NCBI GenBank assembly: GCA_951213105.1
Contig: OX578142.1
Span: forward strand, 8,232,149 to 8,296,148
Length of the DNA stretch: 64,000 nt
Reading direction: 5' to 3'
Source: Amaurobius ferox
Lineage: Eukaryota > Arthropoda > Arachnida > Araneae > Amaurobiidae
Under the pieces are notes generated by a model. It worked only from the letters and a program-made list of their open reading frames with translations. It made no database searches and was not told the origin of the DNA. The stretch's first letter is position 1. Each line of letters starts with the position of its first letter. Shown here one piece after another: positions 11,403 to 23,624 of this stretch. Both the position numbers and the translations under genes were made by a program.

Positions 11403-12050
11403 ATATATACTTTGATCTCATTTATTTCAAAATACTGACTTTTGAACTTGCGCATGATATTTTAAGAACCGTTTGATGAAATCTTATGAAATTTAGTGTA
11501 CAAGATATGGTGAGATGTAAATGAATGCAAAATAAATTTACTTAAACAAGAAATTTATTCAAATTTTATATACAGTATTTCCTGTATTTATGCTGTACTT
11601 ATACAGTATTTTCCTAAATTATGCATGTTTTCCCCCCAGTAGATTCAACATAGTTTGTTAATTTAAAGAATGTAAATGTACCTACTTTTTATGGAAATAT
11701 TAGTTTATTGTAGTTTTTAATAAAAAAATATATATATAGAATTTAATCTTGAACGCCTTTTTTTTTTTAATTTTCCCTTCTCATGTAATAAAGCTTTTTT
11801 CTAGGGGAATTTCTGATGTCAAGAAATAGAAAATGAAAATCAAGACATTTTAGCTATCAATTTCTTTTTTCTTTTTTTTTACTGCTACAGTTACCAAAAT
11901 TTATCAGTCTTCACACAAATTGGTTGTATAAAACTGAAACCTATCGCACGTTAACAATTTTATCCCAAACAATGTTATTAAATAGCAAGTCTCTCCCAAG
12001 AAAACTGCTGTCATAATATAATGCACTGTATTATCATCTGCTAACCCGGA
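11403..12050. other. No gene recognised
   Basis: AT-rich, with poly-T tracts. No supported feature. Confidence 0.6.
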
Positions 12051-12330
12051 CACAAATCGATTGTAGCGCCCTCACGCGGATTTCATCCCGCTCGAGAACC
12101 AGTTTGTGCCGCCGGTCAACACACTAGATACATTATAGACACTTTACCCGTACTATCGTTCGACCAATCAGGAAGTCCGTTACATGAAATGTAATCAGTT
12201 ACGGTTACGTATAGGATTTCACGCTGATCAAAAGGGTTGGACAGAGAGATTTTTAAAAGACACTGCCTTGAGCCATTGGTATAACCGCGTTTACCCAGGA
12301 ATAGGGTGTTGCAGCAAGAGATTTTTTGAC
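12050..12330 (-). repeat. Right inverted arm of the THAP-containing segment
   Basis: On the plus strand: GCGCCCTC, ATTTCATCCCGCTCGAGAAC then CAGT, ACACTAGATACATTATAGAC then ACTTT, GACCAATCAGG, and AATAGGGTGTTGCAGC. These are the inverse of the left arm blocks at 9020-9300, in mirrored order, with the right arm longer between the CCAAT and GTTGCAGC blocks. Confidence 0.65.
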
Positions 12331-12740
12331 ACACGCTTGTGCCAATGTTGAAAAAAAAAATTTCTACTGGAATGAATTTCTAAACTACACACATTTGTGC
12401 TATTAGGAAAAACTGTGCTTCAAAAATAATTTTCAATGGGTGTTGAACTAATCTAAACGACACACACTTGTGTCATTGAAGCAAATTGCGCTTACGCAGG
12501 AATAGGATGTTGCAGAAAGAGAACAGAATTGTCGCACACACGCTTGTGCCAATGTTGAACAAAGCAATTTTCAATGGGGTTTATGTTAATTTCTAAAAGA
12601 CACACGCTTGTGCGATTGAAATAAACTGCGCTTACACAGGATGTCACGTGCTTGTGCCATTAAAAGAAGTTTCAATGGGTGTTAAGCAAATTTCTATACA
12701 ACACACGTTTGTGCCATTGTGACAAACTGCGATTTCCTAA
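12310..12740 (+). repeat. Array of CACACGCTTGTGCCATTG-like sites
   Basis: The motif (A)CACACGCTTGTG(C)CAT/AAT recurs with variation at about 12330, 12390, 12465, 12540, 12600, 12648 and 12705, interspersed with GGAATAGG(A/G)TGTTGCA (12298, 12499, 12741) and TTTCAATGGG(T/G)(G/T)TT units. Roughly 60-75 bp spacing. Subterminal arrays of this kind are typical transposase-binding regions; that role is inferred from the position just outside the inverted arm. Confidence 0.7.
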
Positions 12741-13286
12741 GAATAGGATGTTGCACTAACGCGTCTGTCCGTTGCACTGACGATCCTTCAACTCATTGAG
12801 TTCTCTTTTCCACGTATGATGGTTCTTTTCATATATAGTCCCTTTTTCCACGTATGATAGTCATAAATTAGAGGTCTTTTGTGGCTTGGTCCATTAGCTA
12901 AGGCCCGACTTGAAGCGTGGGCCGGATCAAGCTCATTATTTAAAAAGTCAGGCGGGGCGTATTTAATTTTGAAAAGTTTTTGAGCGAATGTTAATAGAGT
13001 ACATGAGATTATTGACCGGGACGGTCTTCAAGCCGGACTATTTCATGCCTTCTCCAGCTTTAAAATAATTGGAGGTTTGGGTCTCTCATTCGAATGGTGT
13101 GCCTCACCCCCCCCCCCCCCCCCAATTGGTTTCTCCTGGGCCGGGTGAAAGTCTGATATTTCCGCCCGTGCATACATCTGTACAGCTTTCCAACTAATTA
13201 TAGCAATTATTTTGCGAAACTGTAACAAATATTTTATTTTGTCATGGAATACAAATGTTGTTACTAAATATCGAATACAGCATTTT
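12741..13286. other. No gene recognised; contains a long C-run
   Basis: About 17 consecutive C at 13106-13122. No coding signal. Confidence 0.55.
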
Positions 13287-14177
13287 TACTTTTCGTATAT
13301 ACATAATGTATAAGGAAAGTATTGTTATGGGGTCAAAAATTTGAGTTTTCGACGGGAGAGCACGTTTCAAGCATTCCTGATCACGAATCAAACATTTTTG
13401 AGGTGATGTCTGTGTCAGTGAATCTGTGGAGACGATATCTCACGAACGAATAGAGCGATTCGAATGAAATTCGGTACAAAAATCACAATCCGTGAATACT
13501 GGAAGCCTATTGTTTTTTAACGTAATCGGATGTTCAGAACCTCCTAAATTTTCGAGTGAAATTTTGAAAATTCATCAAAAAATCAAAACCTTTAATAAAG
13601 TTACGCAAATAGACATTTCTCATGTAATTTTTCCTTAGAAAACGATTGACATAAACTTTAGAACGCTAGCATGAACCGTTCTCGAGATATTGCACATTTT
13701 TCATATAAATTTATCAAAAAATCCCATAAATTAAAAAAAATATTAACTTTTGAGAAACATGTTCACTTTTCATATGTAATATCATGCGATAAATTTGGTG
13801 ACATTCTCGTAGATCTAGCTCGTTCCATTCATGAGAAAATATACTTTGAGTAATACTTTTGTATTTGAACGCCAATAGTTATTTATCTGCTATAAGAATA
13901 ACTTATTTCTCCGTCCATAACGCTCGGAGAGATTTTGGAGCCGAATTTGGCGGAATGTCGCCAACTTGGCGACTTTTTTAAATGTTGCTAAATTAACGAA
14001 AATCTCGCCATATGGATAAAAATGACACTAAATGAATGAAAATGACGACTAATCGACGAAAATTCAATATCTTGGAAAAAATATAAATATCTACTATAAG
14101 AAAAACCTATTTTTTTATTGTAAAAGTAGTAAATTCATTGCATTATATAAGGAAAGTCATGTGTTGCCCACATCAGA
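13287..14177 (-). mobile_element. Repeat family A, copy 3, inverted
   Basis: Reverse complement of copy 1 over its whole length: plus-strand start TACTTTTCGTATATACATAA then TGTATAAGGAAAGTA, and end TATAAGGAAAGTCATGTGTT then GCCCACATCAGA. It is flanked on the right by unrelated DNA, so TCTGATGTGGGCAACA is probably the true 5' end of the family. Confidence 0.8.
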
Positions 14178-15086
14178 TCTTTTAATTGATCACCGAAAAA
14201 ATGTTCAATTATTCTTGCAGAAATGTTGAGTGAAATGATAATAGACTTCTAATGCTGTTTTTTCAAATTCTCTATTTAGAGATTTTTAAAATGAAATACT
14301 ACTTTGGATTTTTAAAATGAAATACTACTTTGGTAAATTCTTGAACTGAGCTTATAAATCTGTATATTTTAGACCAAAATTCTCATTTAATATATTTATG
14401 TGCATGTAAGAGTTCATTTCCATGAAAAATCCAGTAAACTTTGTTTTTGGTATAATTTAATATAAATTAATAAGTTACAATTTACCCAAATTTAACTTTT
14501 CTAGTCTAAATATGAATTTTAATAAAATTAAATGAAAATCAGTCAATAGCCATATCAATTTAAAACTGATTTTATTTTTCTTTTCTTTCAGATAAGATAT
14601 AAACCGAATTAAACTTCTTTTCTCAACTAACCATTACTGAAATGTACATTTATAGACTCCTGGCACTCAAAGATATAAACCATTTTGTGTATGGGCTTCA
14701 AGCAAAATACATTCTTGACTTTGATATTATCAGATGTTTCTTTTGACCAGTACATTCAGAAAGAAAAGACTCAGTTGTAAGAAAATTACTTAATGTTTGA
14801 TTTTTTTTTTATATGCATAAAGGAGAACACTAAATATAAATAAACAATGATATCATTTGAAAATTCTTGAAAAGTCTCTTCAGGTCTTAAATCACATACT
14901 TCAACCAAAATATTTGGACTGATCCAATTTAGCACCTTCTCTAAACAAAATATACTCCAGTTTAAAATCGTTATTTTTAGAGTTGAAGTAGTTTAGCTAT
15001 ATTACTAGTTGATACATGTTACGTAACGTAACTATTTGAAATTACTGAATAATTTATATTTAAAATCTTTGTTGCAGAAGAAAAAT
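14178..15086. other. No gene recognised; short tandem duplication
   Basis: AT-rich. GATTTTTAAAATGAAATACT then ACTTTGG occurs twice back to back at about 14279-14331. Nothing else supported. Confidence 0.6.
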
Positions 15087-15320
15087 TCTGATGTGAGCAG
15101 CAAATGACTTTGCTTTCAGACTGAAATTTATTTTCTCCTTTCTTTCATAATGCATTGAATTGTGTTCAGCTGCACAAAGTATATTAACAGTTTAATTCAA
15201 TTTTCTTTTCATTTAGCAACTTTACATATTTTAAAATGGCAGAGTAACAAAAATGTAAAAAAAAAAAATATCTTGAGAACAGTTTGTCCTACAGTAATGG
15301 GGTTGATTTTATTCTTTTTA
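15087..15320 (+). mobile_element. Repeat family A, old diverged copy 5
   Basis: TCTGATGTGAGCAGCAAATG then ACTTTGCTTTCA at 15087 matches the family 5' end, and ATATCTTGAGAACAGTTTGT then CCTA at about 15269 matches the internal landmark. Strongly degraded. Confidence 0.5.
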
Positions 15321-15779
15321 TTATAACAAATTATGTATACAATAAGCATTTAATCAATATATGCAAGCATAGTCTTTTATTTCAGAATATGATTTTTTCT
15401 GGTTCTATTTTAAAGAATCATACTAAAATCTAATTTTTTCAACCATAATTTCAACTCTCTAACCAGGAATATAGCTTATAGATGTATAATTTATAGGCAC
15501 ATTAAAGGGAAAAAATGCATTTTTAACCCTGCCATGTCTGTAGTCCACATTTTGGCAACTAGCATAATCGGCATCTAAATTTGAATTTGAGGTGGCTAAG
15601 AGACTACAAAGATCATCAGCAGTTTAAACTTCAGATACTTTGCTTGTGGAAACCTGTTCTGCTTTTAAATTTCCATTAAATTTAGTATTATGTACTTGAT
15701 TGGAAATTAAGATCACTAACATATTTATTTAAATTTACACTATCGCGCTTCTGCTATGTCTCCCAATTTTTTTTTCTGA

Positions 15780-16740
15780 TATACAATGCTGACGAAACTG
15801 CACTATACTTATTGTCAAGTTATTGTCAAATAAAACACAGGATTTTAAGAAAAAGTACGACTAATTCTGGATACAAAAAGCAAAAGGATAGGGTAACACA
15901 TTTTTTTGCAGCAAATAAAGCAGGAAGCTATAAGTTGAAGATGTTCCTTGTGGGAAACAGCAAAAACCCTAAAGTTTTGAAGAATGTGAATAGGGAGAAT
16001 CAGCCAGTGGTATACGAAAGTTCAAGAAACGCGTAGATGACACAAACCTTATTAAAAAAAATGTTTTTTTGATAATTTCATTCCATTAGTTCGTCTTCAT
16101 CTGAGAAATAAGGGTTTCAAAGAAAAGGCCATGCTCCTAATAGACTAATGCAGTGATCATCCCTGTGAAGAACTTATGTCATCAGATGGAAATATCAAAG
16201 CTATGTTTTTGCCACTAAACACAACAAGTTTTCTTCAACCAATGGACCAAGGAATAATCGCCATGTTAAAAAAAAAAAGAAAAAAAATATTAACGGGAGT
16301 TACTGAGCAACTCATTGTTCGTTGAAGAATGACACTGCCTGAGGCAATGAAAAGTGTGAACTTAAAAGATGCCATGTGCATTTCTCAAAAGGCGTGGTCC
16401 GATGTTAAATCAGAAACCATTTCCAAATGCTGGTTGAAAGTTTCAAATGATGTCGAACTCAAGGATATTGAAGAAGATTCAAGTCAGCTTCTAATTCAAA
16501 AATCCAAGTCGCTCGGTTTAAATGTGTGCGAAGATGAAGTGAAAGATTGGATTAATGTAGATGGTAATGAACCGACTTCTGAAACTCTTTCAGATGAGCA
16601 GATCATACCTCATGTACGAGAAGAAGTGGACCCAAAAGATGCTGAGAGCGATGATGAAGAAGCGAGTCCTTCTGTCACCATCAAAGAAGCCGTGGTTATG
16701 CTTGAGAAAGCCTACACAGCATTTGAAAGATGCAACTGAA
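15780..16740 (+). pseudogene. Tigger/pogo-type transposase remnant
   Basis: Plus-strand frames give NADETALY (first catalytic Asp region, about 15786), a TNSGYKKQKDRVTHFFAANK segment, LVGNSKNPK, then after a stop and frame change LLID*CSDHP (second Asp, with a stop where Asn is usual) near 16140, FLPLNTTSFLQPMDQGIIAM (third Asp) near 16208-16267, and a C-terminal region (16329-16739) with AWSDVKSETISKCWLKV and an acidic tail. The N-terminal CENP-B-like helix-turn-helix is missing. Two or more stops and frameshifts make it dead. Confidence 0.85.
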
Positions 16741-17039
16741 ATCATATGAGTGAGATGTACTTGATTCATTTTTGCTCACTGATATTTTCTGAAAAGCAAG
16801 TTCTGAAAGAAAAATCGAAGTAGCTGACATTAGATTGTATATATGTACCTTCTTCGTAAGAGAATGAAGTGCGTACAATAATCAATTAAATGTGTATATG
16901 CAATTGGACATAAAATTAAAAGGTAAATGGAACTTCTCTGTCTTTATTATGTGATTCTCTTTTATTATTGCACTTTAGCTCCTAAATTTTTATTACATAT
17001 GTTCATAAAAGCATAATTTTTATAATATCGCCCGATATA

Positions 17040-17108
17040 TCGCGCATTCGGATATGTCGCACATTTTGCCATGTCTCCTGACAAGCATCATATAATGAGG
17101 GGGTACTG
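17040..17108 (+). repeat. Right terminal inverted repeat of the Tigger element
   Basis: Reads inward as CAGTACCCCCTCATTATATG and is followed by TA, the expected TA target. Subterminal ATATCGCGCATTCGGATATG is palindromic-rich. The matching left end is not recognisable, suggesting loss of the left part. Confidence 0.65.
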
Positions 17109-17233
17109 TATCACAGTTTTGTTACAATAGAAAATAGGTCTATAAATAGGAAAAGAAAACAATATATGAGATTAAGAATATTCTGTTGCACTCTCCTTTG
17201 GGACCAAGAAAGATAATCTTACTATTAACGTGT

Positions 17234-17291
17234 TGAAAACCCAGACCACACGACCAGCCCGAAAGCTTATGGTAGCAAATTGTGTGGCCGG
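17234..17291 (-). mobile_element. Mini hairpin retroposon copy M1 (58 bp)
   Basis: An insertion beginning TGAAAACCCAGACCACACGA and ending GTGTGGCCGG, flanked by a perfect 14-bp direct repeat TACTATTAACGTGT (17220-17233 and 17292-17305). The stem CCACACGA pairs with TTGTGTGG (8 bp including one G-U). Compared with copy M3 three adjacent stem pairs are changed on both strands. The ACCCAGACC block is the tail of the SINE at 21583. Confidence 0.8.
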
Positions 17292-17305
17292 TACTATTAA
17301 CGTGT

Positions 17306-19550
17306 AGAAACCTATTTATGTATATATGTATGTCCCCCTTATTCTGGAGCTAATAATTGGCCTAGTACCTTGCGATATTTTTAAAATGTAACATTCAAAA
17401 GATTCAATAAATAGATTTTTAAATATTTACGAAAACCTCTAACAAGGGTGATGGGAATCAACCCGTTCCTTAAAACGTATCTTCTTCCTCAATTTTTAAT
17501 CTATGATCTCAATTGTTTTAAACAGGGGTTAAAGATGTTGCAAAGAGAGCTGAGGAGACAGAATTTACAAAAAAGTCGATAGTTTTTTTCCCACACATTT
17601 TCCAAAGGCTGACAAATTTTAAAAATTTCTGGAAAAGGGCAACAAGTTTTGAGTTTTGTTGTGTGTCAAAAAAGTTAAATTGACAGTTTACAGAATTTTT
17701 ATTTCTAGATCGATGAAGAAATGTCTTCAAAAGAGCTAAATATACCCATCTAATAGATAAGATGATAGATACCCATCTAAAACAATTATCATGATAGGAT
17801 CTCAATTCTTCATTAAACTATAGCTAAATATATTTTAAAGGGCCCCATGTGCAAAAATTTTGAAATTTTTATAAGAATTTTCAAAATTAAGTTTGAAGTC
17901 AAAATTTTATTTTTTGAACCAATTACCTTCAATATCCAACATTTCCTTGTTGCAAGCGCTTTTGCCATTTCAAAAGAAGTAATATTATAATTTAAACAGT
18001 TAAAAATAAGTTTATTACTCGGAGCTCTAATACTAAGGATATCTTGGAGACATGGATCAAGGAATTCAGTTTATTGGAGTCCCTGGGCTAGGAAAATTCC
18101 CAGCCTTTTATCTCCTGCGGAAATTAAGTGGAGATAGAAAAAAAATTTAGGATAAATGAGTGCTATTCATCACTGGCCATTGCATTAAAGAAATTCTAAT
18201 GCTGTGCCTATTAGAGTCTAATTAAAAATTCTGAATGCCATGAAATTAAAATAATTATAGAGAAGAGGGGAAAAGAGTAAGAGTTTCTTGATCGGTGATC
18301 AGTAGGTGTAGGTGAGTCTCGTAGTGATATCCGAATGCTAAGGATAAAAATAAGGTTCAACTCAAGGTCGCAGACTAGTTAAAAAAAATATTTAACTAGT
18401 CGGGATGGGGTAGTACAAAGATGCTAAATTTATGCACTTCAATCAGAAGTCTATGAATTGTCAGTCTAAATTCCTAATTAAGTTAGAAACTGAAGGTGGG
18501 TCCAGATTTAAAACAGAAATGCAAACAAGATCATTAATTCACAGGTGGTCAGTTATTGAAAAGCTGTATTCGACAAGGAAAAGGTGCCAAACTAAAGTAT
18601 GGTTACCACTATCTCTTTGATGTCCAGTAAAAAATCCCCATTCTAGGGTACCCAGATTAGTTTGTCAACAGTGTAAACGCCACAGGTACACATCGATAAG
18701 AAAAATCAGAAATAAGCAATAGGCTAAAGAAAATGGCAAAGATAGCTGATGTGTTTTGAGACATCAATGGTAAAGACGGCTTTGAGGTAGGGTTATAGAC
18801 AAGAACCAATTTATTAATTTCCTATGGTTAATGGGCTGGAATCGGTCCGAATAAGTTTTTTTCTTTCTTCATATGCCTTCAAGTTAACCCCAGATTATCT
18901 CATGATCCGAGTCACCTCATCTGAAAGGTCATCCAGCATGCGTTTTACTTGACATATTTTAAAAATTTAGCATTTTTTAAAATTTTATAAGAAAAATGCA
19001 AATTTTAAACTTCAGGGAGGAGGGGGGGGATTTACCCCGAACCCCAACAGTTGGGTGGGATACGTGCCCCCTCCCCTGGTTTCTACGCCTGTGACTTGAT
19101 ATAGTTTTCATTTCTTTGAAGGATGAATGAACTTTAAAATTTGAGACATTTTTTATGAATTTTAGGATTTCTCTAATGACAACACACAAATGCATTTCTG
19201 GCTTAAGATATGGTTTTATCTTTTGATTATGGCTTTCTATTCTATTATTTGTTCTACTGCCTAGATGTTCATAGCATTTAGTATATGCTAAAACAAATTT
19301 TTCCTTACAACTATCCCAGTTAGTGATGAAATAATTATAGAAGCATAAGACATTTTAAGGATTTCTCAGTTTTGATAATATAGCTTTATAGTGTTAGAAT
19401 GTACAATGTATTTATAATAAGCATGATGATGTTTCCTTTAGCGATTTATTAATATCCATGGAATAAATTTTAAAATGCAAATATTTGAGAATATGAAAAA
19501 TCTATAAAATAGTTATTACATTTGGGAAAAGCTTTCTAATTATATGTATT
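17306..19550. other. No gene recognised
   Basis: AT-rich sequence. A short GC-rich patch with a G-run occurs at 19015-19080. Open frames at 17518 and 18432 have no family signature. Confidence 0.55.
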
Positions 19551-19554
19551 TCTT

Positions 19555-20290
19555 TTAAATCAGTATCTGTAACAATATTTTACATGATTGTAGTACTGAA
19601 GGATTAAAGTCAATGAATTTTTGAATTGCTGTGCTTTTCTTTTCATTCAAAACAAAAATATAACATATTGGTTTACCTCGACCATGCTCACACATAATAG
19701 AATAAAGAGGAAAGCCTTCAATATCAAGTTGCATCAAAAAATAAAACACTAGGAAACTGTCCTGCTAATAATCTCATTATTTTAGTTTGAAATAGAAGAT
19801 AGTGGGAAATAAGATTTTCATTAGTTTTCTGATAGATATTACAGTTTTTGTCATCTTTAATTACATTTTTTAACAGTTCAATTAAAATATTACTATTTTT
19901 CAAATGACAATAAAGGGCACTTAAGTTTTGTCTCAAGTTACTTACATCTGATGAAGTATCAATTATTCCAGTATTGTTCTGAATATAATTCTTTATATCT
20001 TTAGACTAGAAACATTACATTTTATCATATTTTTAACACTACATTTTTCCTCTGCAGCTAATAATCGTTGATATAAACTATAGTCCATTGAGCCAATTCT
20101 ATGATTATGTTGCAAGACAACTTGGTATATTTTGTAGTGTAAATGGGGTTTTCTCATTAATCTACCTTCAATTTTAAATGGGCAATCATCACAAAGACAC
20201 TATTGAATTGGACGAATGCTTTTTCCCCCTTACTTTGTATTTACCATTATGAACACATGTATAAGTAACACAGAGGTCTCAAAACACTGG
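19555..20290 (-). pseudogene. MULE-type transposase remnant with FAR1/FLYWCH-like zinc finger
   Basis: On the minus strand from about 20285: TYTCVHNGKYKVRG, then after a frameshift CDDCPFKIEGRLMRKP and VVLQHNHRIGS, which together give a C-C-H-x-H finger typical of the N-terminus of MULE/FLYWCH proteins. It continues through LLFQTKIMRLLAGQFPSVLF then FDAT (first catalytic Asp region of the MULE fold) and, after another frameshift, EGFPLYSIMCEHGRGKPICY then IFVLNEKKS. The later catalytic residues and any SWIM finger are missing, and no terminal inverted repeats were recognised. At least three disruptions. Similar domain orders occur in ZSWIM-like host genes, but the breaks argue for a dead copy. 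Confidence 0.7.
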
Positions 20291-21560
20291 CCAATTTTTA
20301 TTTTACAATCTAGTCCTTCCCTATACAAAACAGGAATAGGCAAATTGAAGTAAATTATAAAGCATTTTAAGAAAATCCAAAAACAGTATATTAGGAAAAC
20401 AAATGATAAAAGGTCACCTTTTACAGAAATCCAAAACAGGAGGTATGTTAGATTCCAATTTGATACTACCTAAATAAATAAAAATATGAATGTCACTAAC
20501 AAGATAAAAAAAACCATAATACCTAAACATAGTTCCTTATATTTTTTTACTTCTACTAGGAACCTCTGCATATTTGTTCATGAATGCTAGTTTTTAAACT
20601 GAACTCGCTAAAATTTCAAAAGAAAAAAAAAATAGATATTATTGCTTGCTAAAATCAAGTAAAATATATAAAAAAATAGAATAAACCAGTGCTTTCATTT
20701 AAAAATAGGTGTGCGATTCAGAACATTAAGTGAACTTATAATAGTTTTCTATATTACTAGCTAACATTTTCTATTTAATAGTTTTTAGGTGATATAGATA
20801 ATTTATATAATACAGAAAAGATTATATATGTTAATGAGTATAAACATGAAATATTCTTAAAAGGAAAATACAAATTGCATATACTAAGCTTAAACAAGTT
20901 TTTCAAACAATTAAATGAAAAACACACTATAAACTAAAATACACTAAATTATCTTCCTATGCAATAAATTTAATATTCAGTCACAAAACAATAATTTGAA
21001 AACTGCCATTTATCACTAACTATTAAAAAGCATTTATCTACTTACTTTACATACGTATATATTATAGATGTGTTCAATCCAGGAATAGCTGCTGATATTC
21101 AGTTATCTTCTGATTCCATGTCTCAATGTTAAAAATCCTATTGAAGTCGTTGTATCCAAAAAAATACTATTAAGTTTGCTGACTTAAATTTAGCAGCAAA
21201 ACTAATTAGTATTCATTTGGTTTCACTTGTTAAGAGAATGCTAAATGTAGGAATCCAAGACAACAAAACACATAATAATATAAGGTAATACTTAGTTATG
21301 TAATGAGCTCTATGACATTATTAGTTTCATGTGAGTGAATTTCATCAGTTATTAAAAAATTAATATAAAAATAATATTACTTACTACATTTTAGAGTTAT
21401 TTCAGATAAATCCAAGTTGGTCCAGTCCAATTTAGCAAAAATAACTTGCTCCGTCACTGATGTTACCCAACACCTATAAATTCATTTAGATAAATATATT
21501 TTATATAAGACAGAGATTGTACATAACAATTCATAAAAATTGAGTTGGAGGAATAAAGTA
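20291..21560. other. No gene recognised
   Basis: AT-rich (mostly A/T homopolymer-rich) DNA. No supported feature. Confidence 0.6.
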
Positions 21561-21582
21561 TTTGCACATTACACAACATGTT

Positions 21583-21873
21583 AGGGCGCGGTAGCCCATT
21601 GGTTAGCGCGCTGGAGTTGCACTCGGTAGGCCCGGGTTCGATTCCAGCCACTGCCAAAACTGCCGCCGTGTTCATGCGGAGTACGATCACGTTAAACATG
21701 TGGGTCCGAAAGTCCTTCCGAGAGGTTGGTGGTAGGGGAAGGAGGGTACGGTCCCTGTGGATGCCTCCCCCACTGGGTTCCGGTCTAAATTGGGTGGCAC
21801 TTCCCGACCGTCCAAACAGTTACCTTACACCTTTCTGGTAGGTCGGACGGTCTGGGTTTCAACAACAACAACA
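21583..21873 (+). mobile_element. tRNA-derived SINE, full length, with 17-bp TSD
   Basis: The head has an A box (TAGCCCATTGG) and a B box (GGTTCGATTCC) of RNA polymerase III, so it derives from a tRNA. A body (CCGCCGTGTTCATGCGGAGT, then GGTAGGGGAAGGAGGGTACG) follows, then a terminal hairpin region (GACCGTCC ... GGTCGGACGGTCTGGG) and an (AAC)n tail. The target duplication is ACATTA(C/T)ACAACATGTT at 21566-21582 and 21874-21890, with one mismatch. Other copies in the window: 29919-30208, 60590-60972 (different head) and short tail-only pieces. Confidence 0.92.
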
Positions 21874-21904
21874 ACATTATACAACATGTTGAATAAAAGA
21901 CATC

Positions 21905-22032
21905 ATGCAAAATAAATAATTAAAATGCTCCAAATAAAATGAATCGGTTAATATCTTTGATGTGTATATTATAATTAAAATGCTCCAAATAAAATGAATC
22001 GGTTAATATCTTTGATGTGTATATTATAATTG
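21905..22032 (+). repeat. Tandem duplication, 55-bp unit, two copies
   Basis: AATTAAAATGCTCCAAATAA ... TTTGATGTGTATATTAT is repeated without visible change at 21918 and 21973. Recent local duplication. Confidence 0.9.
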
Positions 22033-23587
22033 ATATATAAAGCAACTATGTTACTGAAACTGCTATGGAACAAAATTCTAAAAGATGTTCTTCATGTGGT
22101 TTAAAACTGCTGCTGTCGCAATCTAGTGGAAAGACAGTTTTTCGGACATCATCGTACTACCGCCAATTCTCAGGGGCAAGTATGTAAAAGCAATTTTTAT
22201 GAAAAAATATCATTAGAATTTTTACAAAAATGTTTTTTTTATTTTATAACTTAGAATCGCAATTTCTTAAATGTCACCTATTTATTTTCATTATTTGTGC
22301 TTTTTACTGTTGTAATTAGAGATGAAAACTCAAATCGTAACTTAGGGACAGTGACAGAAATGACAAATTTGCAGTTTTATGTAGTCAAAACCATATTTAA
22401 TATTATTGAAATATAGTTTTTTATTGAAAACCACGTAGAACAGCTTAAATTCTAAACAAATACTACAAAAAAAATATCTGTCTTATTTATATATTTTTTT
22501 TAAACTTAAGGGACACAAAATTTACAATTATCAGAAATTCAGCCATACATCTATGTTTTTTTTGCCTCCACAGCAATTTTTCATTGAACCATTACATAAC
22601 CACGGCGGCAGATGATAATTTTTTAAAGGTTGCTGGGAATTTTTCCCGCTAAAAATGCTTTCTGTCAAAAGTATAGAGCAGATTATTAAATGAAGCTTAC
22701 TAGAATTCACTAGCACAGATATGACTAGCAATACATACATCTCCTTAGAAATACAATAGATTGAAAAGCTTTGATTAAGGTTATGTTTTTATTCGTATAC
22801 TTCTATTCCCTTTTATCATTGATTTTGCATTTTATACAATATTTTCTAACCCTATAATCCAATATATCTATATATTAAATAAATACATAGGATTGTTTCC
22901 AATTCGCTTTCACAAAAAGAATAATCTGTTGATAACAAAGCAGAAAAATGCACTTGCGTCATACATTCCATGACTTAGTAACACAAAACTTACTCAATAA
23001 TAGGTATATACATACAATCTATGTAATACATCAAAAAGAAAATGTTTAACGTGTGGCAATAATGGTAAAGCTGAATATTTCACTTTTATTTTTATTATTA
23101 GAATTAGAACCATATCGGTTTAGCCCTTCCTGGTCCCGCCATAGTCGTTACTAAATAAAAAAAGCAACGCACCTAATAAAAGTTGGTTTCAAATTGTTTA
23201 AAACAACAACAAAAAAATAAATATTTCTTGAATGCATAGAATTAAAAGATTTGGAAATAGTGTTCTTGATACTTATAGAATCCTCAAATTTTAAACTTAT
23301 CCTTAGATTTTAAATCAAATACTTTCTATCAGTCGTAATAAATATGTTTTACATAAATATCTAGAGAAACTACAATAAACAAATTTGCAAGTTCTTCCAT
23401 GCAGAGATTCGTCAAATTTGAAAACTAACTTTAGATTTTAAATTAAATACTTTTAGTTAGTAGTATAACAAATAATATCTTACAGAAATATCAATAAATA
23501 TTACAATACACAAAATAGAATATGTACAAAAGTCAAGAATAACTACAATAAACATATATACAAAAGTAAATCCTGTTTTAGAAACAG
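22033..23587. other. No gene recognised
   Basis: AT-rich. No conserved frames. Confidence 0.6.
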
Positions 23588-23624
23588 ACATATATTGGAA
23601 TCAATTACGACGATTATGAATTTT

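Noticed and set aside
12310..12740. CRISPR-like array
   Set aside because: Repeats are imperfect, irregularly spaced and in eukaryotic DNA; better explained as transposon subterminal sites.
16561..16749. 62-residue frame inside the Tigger remnant
   Set aside because: Alternative frame of the Tigger C-terminal region.
21600..21655. A functional tRNA gene
   Set aside because: A and B boxes belong to the SINE head; it is bounded by a TSD and lacks a proper 3' half/terminator.
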